A DNA stretch of 15,237 nt from Jimgerdemannia flammicorona. Its lineage: Eukaryota > Mucoromycota > Endogonomycetes > Endogonales > Endogonaceae. The DNA lies in the NCBI GenBank assembly GCA_003990745.1, contig RBNI01003773.1:1-15237 (forward strand), written 5' to 3'. Position 1 is the first letter of the stretch, and every line of letters begins with the position of its first letter. Below are positions 1-8,073 of this stretch, piece after piece. A program made the position numbers and the translations under genes. The notes below the pieces were generated by a model. It saw only the letters and a list, made by a program, of their open reading frames with translations. It was not told where the DNA came from and ran no database searches.

Positions 1-137
1 AAAAGAGTTTAGTATAGAATTAAATGAATAGGGTTTGATAAAGAAGAGAATGATGTAATAGTTTATTATATGACTACAAGTAGTGCTCTGAATATAAGTC
101 AGTCTGAACTAGTTCAAATTATAACTATTCCTAATTT

Positions 138-179
138 AAACTAATTTGAATTAATTATATAATTAATTTAAATTAGTTT
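138..179. repeat. 42-bp near-perfect palindrome
   Basis: Two 20-nt arms (138-157 and 160-179) are reverse complements with one mismatch (19 of 20) around a central TA. The arms start AAACTAATTT and end AAATTAGTTT. The sequence is AT-only apart from a few bases, so cruciform extrusion is plausible. No gene is attached. The palindrome lies just before a 14-bp minisatellite, the same arrangement as near 9904-10131. Confidence 0.8.
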
Positions 180-221
180 GAATTATAACTGCTCTGATTA
201 AAACCTCCAAACTGGTGATTT

Positions 222-310
222 ATATCACTGAATTCAAATCACTGAATTCAAATTATCAGATTTGAATTATCAAATTTAAATCTTAGCTGGATTTGAATTA
301 CCTGATTTGA
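222..310. repeat. 14-bp minisatellite, copy A
   Basis: About six units of 14 bp, one stretched to 17. Two are identical (ATCACTGAATTCAA), followed by diverged forms such as ATTATCAGATTTGA and ATTACCTGATTTGA. The same unit family, in the same orientation, recurs at about 9994-10131. Unit differences concentrate at a YTGA / TCAA / CTAA position, as expected if an ancestral CpG there decayed. Confidence 0.75.
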
Positions 311-656
311 ATCCTATGAACAAATGAAACTTATCACATAATTTACTTATATATATAAATAGAGGAACATGAGAGAAAAATATTCATAAGTATATTCACA
401 AATACGAACATAAATATATATATATATACCTATATATATTCTATATCAATATCAATATGAATAGATCAGTTATCAGTATTTTTCAATACTAGTGATACTT
501 CAAGTCAGACTTCTTTAAATAATATTCCATACTATACTCCTTATTCTGAAGTTTGGTAATACTGCACCAAAACTGGAAAAAACAAAGTTACTTATAATTC
601 TTGTCACTAAGGTATGCTGATTTGGCTGTAAAAAAAAAAATTGGAAGTTTATGTGA

Positions 657-670
657 GTACCTTAAGGTAC
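657..670. repeat. 14-bp perfect palindrome
   Basis: GTACCTTAAGGTAC is its own reverse complement. It lies 37 bp inside the left inverted-repeat end and shares the ACCTTA / TAAGGT core with it, so it may be a subterminal motif of the same element. No function is shown. Confidence 0.6.
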
Positions 671-809
671 AGGGTCCATCATTACTAACTGGACCCAGAT
701 CAAGGCCTTTTTTGAGAATTTTCAAGCCCTAATCACCTTGACAATCATATTTCCATAGCTTATATATATATGCAAATTTCGTATAACTGAGTTTTTATTC
801 ATATATTTT

Positions 810-950
810 ATGATGTCATCTCTTACTTCTACTTCATCCTCCTTACCTGCTCCTGATACTCCTATGCCTACATCAGCTGCCACTATTACCAGATGGCATA
901 ACCATATCCTTACCATTACCTCCTTGTCCAGCCAAGCCATTGCTCACTAG
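810..950 (+). CDS. Short Ser/Thr/Pro-rich ORF ending at the satellite, possible truncated gag-like start
   Basis: A 46-codon ORF with two adjacent ATGs (810 and 813) and a TAG at 948-950. The product is rich in Ser, Thr, Pro and Ala and ends just before the minisatellite begins at about 970. The frame stays open past the TAG for about 20 more codons into the array, so the TAG could be a mutated CAG and the satellite may have grown within or interrupted an older reading frame. A Ser/Pro-rich N-terminus is common in fungal retroelement gag proteins, but there is no diagnostic motif and I do not recognise the protein. The stretch 671-809 before it shows nothing else. Confidence 0.25.
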   Translation: MMSSLTSTSSSLPAPDTPMPTSAATITRWHNHILTITSLSSQAIAH

Positions 951-969
951 TCTTCATCATCTGAAGTAG

Positions 970-3160
970 GGGCTTCAGAGCTTGGCTTCAGCATGAGGCT
1001 TTGGCATGAGGGAGCATCAGCGTGAGGGGGCTTCAGTGTGAGAGGGCTTCAGCATGAGGGGGAGTTCAGTATAAGAGGGCTTCGGCATGAGGGGGAGCTT
1101 CAGCATAAGGGGTTCAGCATGAGACTTTGGTGTGAGGGAGTATCAGCATGAGGGGGCTTCAGCATGAGAGGGCTTTGGCTTTAGCATGAGGGCTTCAGCA
1201 TGAGGGGGAGCTTCGGCGTGAGGGGGCTTCAGCATGAGGCTTCAGCGTGAGGGGGAGCTTCAGCGTGAGAGGGCTTTGACATGAGGGGGGGCTTCAGAGC
1301 TTGGCTTTGGCATGAGGCTTTGGCATGAGGGAGCATCAGCATGAGGGGGCTTCAGCATGAGAGGGCTTCAGCATGAGGAGGAGTTCAGCATGAGAGGGCT
1401 TCAGCATGAGGGAGAGCTTCAGTATGAGGGGTTCGGTATGAGGCTTCGGTGTGAGAGAGCATCAGTATGAGGGGGCTTCAGCATGAGAAGACTTTGGCTT
1501 CAGCATGAGGGCTTCAGCATAAGGGGGAGCTTCAGTATGAGGGAGCTTTGGCATGAGGCTTCAGTGTGAGGGAGAGCTTTAGCGTGAGAGAGCTTTAGCA
1601 TAAGGGGGGGCTTCAGAGCTTGGCTTCGGCATGAGGCTTCAGCATGAGAGAGCATCAGCATGAGGGGGCTTCAGCATGAGAGGGCTTCAGCATGAGGGAG
1701 AGTTCAGCATGAGAGGGCTTTGGTATGAGGGGGAGCTTTAGCGTGAGGGATTCGGCACAAGGCTTCAGCATGAGGAAGCATCAGTATGAGGGGGCTTCAG
1801 CATGAGAGGGCTTTGGCTTCAGCATAAGAGGGCTTCAGCATGAGGGGGAGCTTCAGTATGAGGGGGCTTTGGCATGAGGCTTTGGCATGAGGGGGAGCTT
1901 CAGCGTAAGAGGGCTTTGGTATGAGGGGGGGCTTCAGAGCTTGGCTTTGACATGAGGCTTCGATATAAGGAAGTATCAGCATGAGGGGGCTTCAGCGTGA
2001 GAGGGCTTCAGCATAAGGGGGAGTTTAGCATGAGAGGGCTTCAGTATGAGGGGAAGCTTTGGTGTAAGGGGTTCAGCATGAGGCTTCAGCATGAGAGAGC
2101 ATCAGCATAAGGGGGCTTCAGCATGAGAGGGCTTTGGCTTCAGTGTGAGAGGACTTCAGTATGAGGGGGAGCTTCAGCATGAGGGGGCTTCGGCATGAGG
2201 CTTCAGCATGAGGGGGAGCTTCAGCATGAGAGGGCTTTGGTGTAAGGGAGGGCTTCAGAGCTTGGCTTCAGTATGAGACTTTGGCATGAGAGAGTATCAG
2301 CATGAGAGAGCTTTAGTATAAGAGAGCTTCGGTGTGAGGGAGAGTTCAGCATGAGAGGGCTTTGGCATGAGGGAGAGCTTTGACATGAGGGGTTTGGCAT
2401 GAGGCTTTGGTATGAGAGAGCATCAGCATGAGGGGGCTTCAGTATGAGAGGGCTTTAGCTTTAGTGTGAGAGGGCTTCAGCATGAGGAAGAGCTTCAGTG
2501 TGAGGGGGCTTCAGTATGAGGCTTCGGTGTGAGGGGGAGCTTCAGTGTAAGAGGGCTTTGGCATGAGAGGGGGCTTTGGAGCTTGGCTTTGGCATAAGGC
2601 TTCGGTATGAGAGAGCATCAGTATGAGGGGGCTTTAGTATGAGAGGGCTTCAGTATGAGGGGGAGTTCAGTATAAGAGGGCTTCGGTATGAGGGGGAGCT
2701 TCGGCATGAGGGATTTGGCATGAAGCTTTGGCATAAGAGAGTATCAGTATGAGGGGGCTTCAGCATGAGAGGGCTTTGGCTTCAGTGTGAGAGGGCTTCA
2801 GCATGAGGGGGAGCTTTGGTATGAGGGGGCTTTGGCATAAGGCTTCAGCATGAGGGGGAGCTTCAGCATGAGAGGACTTTGGTGTGAGAGGGAGCTTTAG
2901 TGTATAGGGGCTTTGGAGCTTGGCTTTGGTATGATGCTTCAGCGTAAGGGAGCATCAGTATGAGGGGGCTTCAGTATGAGAGAGTTTCAGTATGAGGGAA
3001 AGCTTCAGCATGAAGGGACTTCGGCATGAGGCTTCAGTGTGAGGGAGCATCAGCATGAGGGGGCTTCAGCATGAGAGGGCTTTGGCTTCAGTGGCATAAG
3101 GGGCTTCAGTATAAGAGAGCTTCAGTATGAGAGAGAGCTTCAGTAGTATAAGACTTCAGA
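970..3160. repeat. Minisatellite array with ~320-bp higher-order period
   Basis: About 130 units of 13-20 bp built on GGCTTCAGCATGAGGG and variants. Unit lengths follow a fixed order that repeats as a higher-order unit. The marker GAGCTTGGCTT recurs with GCTTGG at 980, 1299, 1618, 1939, 2260, 2581 and 2918, giving spacings of 319, 319, 321, 321, 321 and 337, about 19 subunits per period. Variation is nearly confined to three dinucleotides of the unit (CAG/CGG/TTG/TAG and GCAT/GCGT/GTGT/GTAT/GCAC). The + strand is G-rich. Unit lengths are often not multiples of three and no long frame is kept, so the array looks non-coding. Confidence 0.93.
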
Positions 3161-3294
3161 GAGCAATAATCTATTTACCAAATGTCACTATTTTATAATA
3201 TAATATAGGATAGTATAGATATTATAATGCTGAAATAAAATATTTACAAACTAAAGCCATTGTAAGTAATTCAACATAGGCCAAAGTCCATGTA
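3161..3294. other. AT-rich spacer between satellite arms
   Basis: This stretch is almost wholly A/T, with short inverted motifs such as ACTATTTTAT / GGATAGT around 3187-3214. No gene or known signal is visible. It separates the main array from a short piece of the same repeat in the opposite orientation, so it would form the loop if the two arms paired. Confidence 0.6.
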
Positions 3295-3428
3295 TACTGA
3301 AGCCTCATATCAATGCTGATGCCCCCTCATACCTCATGCTACTCTCTCATGCTAAAGCTCTCCCTGAAGCTCTCCCTCACAACAAAGCCCTCTTGAAGCT
3401 CCCTCTTATGCTGAAGTCCTCTCACAGT
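3295..3428. repeat. Inverted fragment of the minisatellite
   Basis: Units read as the complement of the array: CTGAAGCCTCAT, TGCTGATGCCCCCTCAT, AAAGCTCTCCCT, TGCTGAAGTCCTCTCA. About eight diverged units are present. The order differs from a clean inversion of the array end, so this may be an independent inverted insertion or a rearranged edge. With the main array and the 134-bp spacer it forms an inverted repeat. Confidence 0.85.
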
Positions 3429-3960
3429 CATGATCATAGTTTACATAAAATTGGTACAATTCAACCTTTTAAGCTATAGTTATATAATATTTATATATAT
3501 TTTGCTGAATTCTATAGATTTCTCAATATGATGAACTTGAGAAGACATTATAGTATAAAAATACAATTGGGTTTTGTAATTTTTTTTTCTTTTTATTAGT
3601 AAATGGCACAATTGCTATATAACTACCATTGATTTTTACCATAATTTCTTACCTTTCACAAAAAAAATTATTGTAATATAATTTTTTCATAAATCTATAT
3701 CAAACTATTAATATAACTATTAACCTAGAAGCATAAAAATATGCTCAATGTATTTATTTTCATTTATATGAATTTTTGGTTGTAAAAATAATAATAGAAG
3801 TCAGCATACCTTAGTGCATACCTTAGCGAAAATAATCCTGTATGACTCTTGTTAAAGTGCATTTTTTCCATAATATAGGGGGTGGGGGTTTGCATTTTTT
3901 CTGTATAAGAGTGACTATTTTTCCTCATTGGCAAATTTGCTTGCCTAACCCAATTGACTA
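3429..3960. other. AT-rich intergenic stretch, no gene seen
   Basis: The sequence is AT-rich with homopolymer runs (T near 3581-3590, A near 3660-3667). TTTGGTTGTAAAAATAATAA at about 3774 resembles the sequence just inside the left inverted-repeat end (about 621), but in direct orientation. The right inverted-repeat end and a tandem GCATACCTTAG pair lie at 3801-3828. An 81-codon minus-strand frame covering 3764-4009 has no recognisable motif and I do not call it. Confidence 0.5.
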
Positions 3961-4476
3961 GCCGCAGCCAGCTCGTCGACCCCTGATTCATCACATTCGG
4001 CCCACACAAAATTTTGACTCGGGACCGCGTACCTTACTGCAAGTTAATCCCTAAATTTTTATTTAAAAAAAAAATTTTTTTTTTTATACTTTTATTAATA
4101 AATATGAGATCAAAAAAAGGCAAATTTGCCTGCAGAGCAAACATGAACCCGTGACTTCACAAAATCGTAGATTACAAACACTTGTTTGTTTTTATGCTGG
4201 TTGAAATTATCTCATCTCACTATTGTAAGTGTCATCAAACGCGCTCTTTTTTACATGCGAAAGATGCCGTTCATTCTACCGCGTTATCACCAAACCTCCA
4301 TCCATCCATACTAAAACTGTGAATATGTATAAACGCGCGCCCTATCTGTTTTTGCTGTTTTTACCCGAACGCCTGATGTATTCACGCTCATACCGAATAC
4401 GTCCCAACCAGAATCGTCCACCCATCCTCTGGACAATCCTGCCCTATCTTCGAACACGTCACACCCATTCGTCAAG
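3961..4476. promoter_or_regulatory. CpG-containing 5' flank of the gene
   Basis: CpG dinucleotides reappear here (GTCGAC, GGACCGCG, AACGCGC, ACCGCG) after near absence to the left. The stretch contains an A10/T11 tract (4065-4085), a second GGCAAATTTGC motif (about 4119; first copy about 3930) and a TATAAA at 4328-4333, about 145 nt before the proposed ATG. An ORF at 4229-4480 ends by overlapping that ATG (ATGA); it is more likely leader sequence or a chance frame than a gene. The TATA assignment is inference from position only. Confidence 0.3.
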
Positions 4477-7250
4477 ATGAAGATAGGAAGAGCGTGTCAA
4501 GAAGCGTTGAAGCATGAAGGTATAAGACTACTACTGAAATCGCCTTCTTTCTGTGCCCATACTCACTTTTTTTTCTTTTTTTTTCTTTTATTTTTTTTTT
4601 TATTTTTTTATTTTTATTTTTATTTTTATATTTTTATTTGCAATAGCCTATTGGATTGGCACCCCAGAGGCGACGTTGGAGAGCTTTCTCCGATACAGAA
4701 GAAATGCGTCTCGCAACGCGGAGCTCTTGAAGGATCTCGAACATTCCAATTACATGACCGACCTCCTCACTATCCTCGATCACCATCCTGAAAGTAGCAA
4801 GATTCATAAAGTGGCATCTAAAGCCTATAAGGCTTTTCCAGTACGTTTCTTCTTTGCTGTTGAACTCGGGCACGGTGAGGGCAATATCAATGATGCCTCG
4901 TCGACTACTGTTGCGGGTTGAGGCTCGCAATGGGAAAGGTCTCGGCTCCGTCGAATGAGCGCGTCTCCCGAACTGGGAGCGCGAGCACTTGTGTTCTCCG
5001 ATGGGGGGCCCATCAGGCTCTGTATTTGCACTTCGGAGGTCGTCTCTGAACCAAATCACCCAAAGGACCATAGCGAGTGACTGTGTCTGCGATGTTTCCA
5101 TGGAATGGGACCTCGTCGACTACTGTTGCGAGTTGCGGCTCGCAATTGGAAAGGTTGCGGCTCCGTCGAATGAGCGCGTCTCCCGAACTGGGAACGCGAG
5201 CACTTGTGTTCTCCGATGGGGGGCCTATCAGGCTCTGTATTTGCACTTCAGAGGTCGTCTCTGAACCAAATCGTCCAAAGGACCATAGCGAGTGGCTGTG
5301 CCGGCCTATGATCTTCACTGAGCTATTGGGAATGTATTTTTCAATGGGGGGGAGGATTTTTATTTTTGTTTTTCTGATCCATTGCATATTCTTTCCGGTC
5401 ACGAGCAAGACGGAATGCAGGTCACTGGCAATCAGTGCGTTTTGGTCGCGTCAATCGGAGATGTCGTCTTTAAGAGAAGACGTCGTTCTTGAAAAGCAAA
5501 GGCAAAAAGTCGCTGAGGTTAGCGATAACTCCGGTACTCTCAATTATAAAATCGTTTGTTTTGCATGTACTAATTTCGCATCCTACTTCTATAGCTTCGT
5601 GGCACCACAGAAATGATCATCACAGGGAACGAGCGTTTGAAAACAAGTGCAATTGTGGCGCAACGTCGTCATATCGCGATTATCGATGGTACCAGCGAAA
5701 GAGATGATGGCGGACATGTGGCGACGCTGAATGAGGAGATAAGGCAAAGCAAGGCCGAAGAGGAACTTGTTGATGAAGTGACGGAAGAGGCCTATCAAGT
5801 GGATGTCAATGACCTGCACGAAGCGCGCATAGTGGAGTTCGGCGGTGAGGAGTTGTCGACAGACGTTGAATGGGATACGGTGCTGGAGAAAGTTGAGCTC
5901 TACCGGTCAAGACTAGCAAAGACGTGGTGTCTCTGCGAGTAAGTCTGTCCTTTCTTTTGCTTCTTACGATTGTGTATGCCGCGATACTAAAACTCCTTAA
6001 ACTCTTTCTCCCAGCCCGCTCTATTATCTTCTTGTTGATCACTCCGGTTTCCATGGTCCGACCTCAGACCTGCTAAAAGATTACCTTCCCCACATCCGGC
6101 ATTTTCTGCCAAAAGAGATGTGCTTCACCGTGCCAACATTTTCAGAGGAGGAAGCGGATTTCTTTGACCTCCTTATCATGGTAATCAGTTTGTTTGTTGA
6201 GGACTAACAAATCTGTTTGAACGTATTTACTAACTTTTTATTCTTGCAGGCCGATGACGTGGATGATATCGTGGCGGTAACATCAGAGCAGAAGCGTGCC
6301 AAGAAGCTCGTGAGCAAGATGTAAGCTCGGATATAAATAGCTACTACAAATACTCCAGCATAATTATGTTTGACGGTCATATCTCTCCTTCCAGGATTGA
6401 ATCAGTGATCATGCCAATGAGGAACTATCTCTCAGAAGTCGAGCACATGATGCGGAACGTCGTCCCTCTCATGGATGCAACAGTAGCACTCGACAAGCGA
6501 TGTTGGGTCAGATAGTGAGTGTTTGCTGAATTTGGTGGCTTGTGCTTGCTTGTCTACATATATGTTTAATATTTATAGATATTAGCGGCGAGAAATCCCT
6601 AGAGGCGACGGCTGCGCGTCGTAACAAGGGCAGTGACCCAAACAAACGTGCCCGGGTGGGTTACAAAGTGGACACGGCTATCGAGTACCAAGAACTTGAC
6701 TGGGCACCGGTCATCGGTTGCGTCGAGATCTCTGGTGGTCTACCACGATGTTCTCGTTCCAAGGAGTGGGATGATACACTCAAACTCGGGTTGGAGTTGC
6801 GGGATCTTTGGGTATTCACCGAAGAACAGCTCGTCGGCGTCGATACAACACACCTGGTCTTCTGGGGCCTCACAGTGGTTGGTGAGTAGCATAGTCTAAT
6901 GCGCGAATAACTTTGTGCTCTTCTATCTATCAAATAATAACTGTGAATTGGAACGGAAACTAGCCCGGACTATTCGGATATATGCACTCGCCGCTCTTGG
7001 TGGCCTCTTTCATTTGGTCTTAGTACATGAGGCCTCTCTTCCTTCATCCCGCGAAGACCTTATCAACGTGGAACTTGCATACCTCACGCTAATGGGGTTC
7101 AAGGAAAAGTTGGAGGCTACGATAAAGGAACTTTGTAATCTCAATCGCAAAAGGGTCGTTTTGATGGCAAGAGGAAAAAGGAAAGATATGAGTGGAAGCC
7201 CTAAGAGAGGTTCAGCAAAAAAGCCAAAAATCATCTGTACACCTAATTGA
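4477..7250 (+). CDS. Nine-exon fungal gene, predicted 542-aa protein, family not recognised; faint PD-(D/E)XK-like signature
   Basis: Proposed exons: 4477-4519, 4647-4840, 5410-5517, 5595-5938, 6015-6180, 6250-6320, 6395-6514, 6586-6881 and 6964-7250. Total 1629 nt; all phases agree and the model ends at TGA. Donors are GTATAAG, GTACGT, GTTAGC, GTAAGT, GTAATC, GTAAGC and GTGAGT (twice), with CTAA-type branch sites in several introns. No signal peptide or membrane segment stands out. The middle (about 130-215) is charged and acidic. A basic patch lies at about 359-372. Then comes VD (D378) and, 18 residues on, EIS (E396), an order seen in divergent PD-(D/E)XK nuclease-like fungal proteins. The C-terminus is Lys/Arg-rich and could be a nuclear localisation signal. 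The nuclease idea is inference only. Start and intron 2 are the least certain parts. The island's CpG content contrasts sharply with its surroundings, suggesting a gene under selection. Confidence 0.75.
4520..4646 (+). other. Intron 1 with very long pyrimidine tract
   Basis: The donor is GTATAAG and the acceptor GCAATAG. Before the acceptor, about 75 nt (4567-4640) are almost pure T with scattered A and C. The tract makes the acceptor unambiguous, and joining exon 1 to exon 2 restores a Gly/Ala codon in frame with the downstream exons. The tract is unusually long for a fungal intron and is probably length-variable. Confidence 0.65.
4841..5409 (+). other. Intron 2, unusually long, contains a 190-bp direct duplication
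   Basis: At 569 nt this intron is four to eight times longer than the others. The donor GTACGT at 4841 is good. The acceptor CAAG at 5406-5409 is chosen because it gives the right phase and follows a T-rich stretch; it is the weakest site of the model. Two 190-bp copies lie within. Copy 2 is open without stop in the exon-3 frame from about 5077 onwards, so an alternative exon 3 starting upstream cannot be excluded. Confidence 0.45.
4896..5300. repeat. 190-bp direct tandem duplication (4896-5085 and 5111-5300)
   Basis: The copies are offset by exactly 215 bp, differ at 11 of 190 positions (about 94% identity) and have no indels; a 25-bp unique spacer separates them. Both are CpG-rich, unlike other repeats in this window. 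Both are open in at least one + frame and one - frame. In the frame leading into exon 3, copy 1 has a TGA where copy 2 has TGC. Duplication of an ancestral exon is possible. Confidence 0.92.
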
Positions 7251-7990
7251 ACTGATAAAAAGAATATTGCTTGAGATAGAAAAGCAAGATGAAGTTATTG
7301 ATTTTTATATTTTACTTTATTAATAGTTGATATTGTTAGTTGATATTGTGATATATAGTTATAGATAAGAAATAGATATTTGATTAGTAGATCTTAAATT
7401 TAAAATTTCAATTTAATATAGAATTAGAGATTATAAATTTATATCTAAGTTATATTTTATGTAATATTCAAAATTAATTATTTTAAAATAAATTGAATTA
7501 AATTAAATTTAGTCAATTTGATTTAAAATATTTAATTTAAAGTTTAATTTAAATTTAATTTTTCAAAATTCAATAATTTAATAAATTTTATAAATTTTAG
7601 CTTATTAAATTTACTTTAAATATATAAATCTAATATAAAGAATATTAAATTTAAATAGATTTTTATTAAGTTATTATATTTTAAAGTATAAATAAAAAAT
7701 TTAAATCAAATTAAATAAGATCTATATACATATAATAGAATTATATATTAAAATAAAGATACAAATAGTAATTATATAATCTAGTAATAATATTATAAAT
7801 GAGTAACATATAAAAAGATAAACAAGAAAATATTTAGAATAATAGTAATATGTACAGTATTTCTTAGTCATATTATTTAATCAATAGATTATTTGTTTTG
7901 AAAGTAAATAGTTTGTTCTGAGTATAAATAGTCAGTTTATTTAGAGTATATATATATAAATAGATATTAGAGGCTGATATAATTATTAGT
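7251..7990. other. Extreme AT-rich intergenic region, no gene seen
   Basis: Almost pure A/T with AATTTAAATTTAA-type runs; by eye roughly 15% G+C. No CpG, ORF or repeat with clean borders is visible. A TATATATATAAATAG string lies near 7945-7962. The gene's polyadenylation must lie at its left edge, but no AATAAA stands out directly after the stop. Confidence 0.7.
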
Positions 7991-8073
7991 GGTGAATCCA
8001 AAATTTTGTATAAATTATCTTAGTATTAGTATATTTGTTTATAGAGCAGACAGAGTAGTTATTGTAATAGTGA

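Larger units (their letters stand above)
1..620. other. AT-rich flank, no gene seen
   Basis: This stretch is very AT-rich and holds no supported gene. It contains a palindrome (138-179), 14-bp minisatellite units (222-310), TATATA runs near 345-360 and 415-440, and a TATAAATAG-like string near 353-361. The TATA string downstream of the minisatellite would suit a decayed LTR, but no matching second LTR with clean ends is seen, so that remains a guess. Confidence 0.5.
605..3816. mobile_element. Putative inverted-repeat-bounded element carrying the satellite
   Basis: The ends are an exact 16-nt inverted repeat: CACTAAGGTATGCTGA at 605-620 and its reverse complement at 3801-3816. The outermost bases read CACTA...TAGTG, as in CACTA (CMC/EnSpm) DNA transposons, which make 3-bp target duplications. 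The flanking triplets are TGT and CAT. They are not identical, but both could come from CGT by CpG decay on opposite strands. GCATACCTTAG is tandemly repeated at the right end. Inside lie a short ORF, the minisatellite array and its inverted fragment; no transposase is seen. If real, this is a non-autonomous element or a remnant. The CACTA match could itself be CpG decay of CGCTA, so the family assignment is weak. Confidence 0.35.

Noticed and set aside
722..940. 72-codon minus-strand ORF
   Set aside because: It is antisense to the Ser/Thr/Pro-rich frame at 810-950 and has no motif; neither is strong.
1797..1982. Minus-strand 61-codon frame with repeated Ser/Ala/Pro motifs
   Set aside because: It lies wholly within the minisatellite, unit lengths break the frame elsewhere, and it is a by-product of the repeat.
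970..3160. CRISPR-like array of regular repeats
   Set aside because: There are no unique spacers; the units are contiguous, of variable length and diverged at CpG sites, in a eukaryotic setting.
970..3160. G-quadruplex array
   Set aside because: G-runs of 4-7 recur, but loops between them are usually about 10-14 nt, too long for a confident call.
4229..4480. 83-codon + strand ORF ending at the gene's ATG
   Set aside because: No recognisable motif; it overlaps the proposed start by ATGA and lies in the likely promoter/leader.
4634..5408. Minus-strand frames of 155, 68 and 131 codons over exon 2 and the duplicated segment
   Set aside because: They overlap the supported + strand exon, lack motifs, and are open mainly because the segment is GC-rich. 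The fact that both duplicate copies stay open on this strand is noted but not enough.
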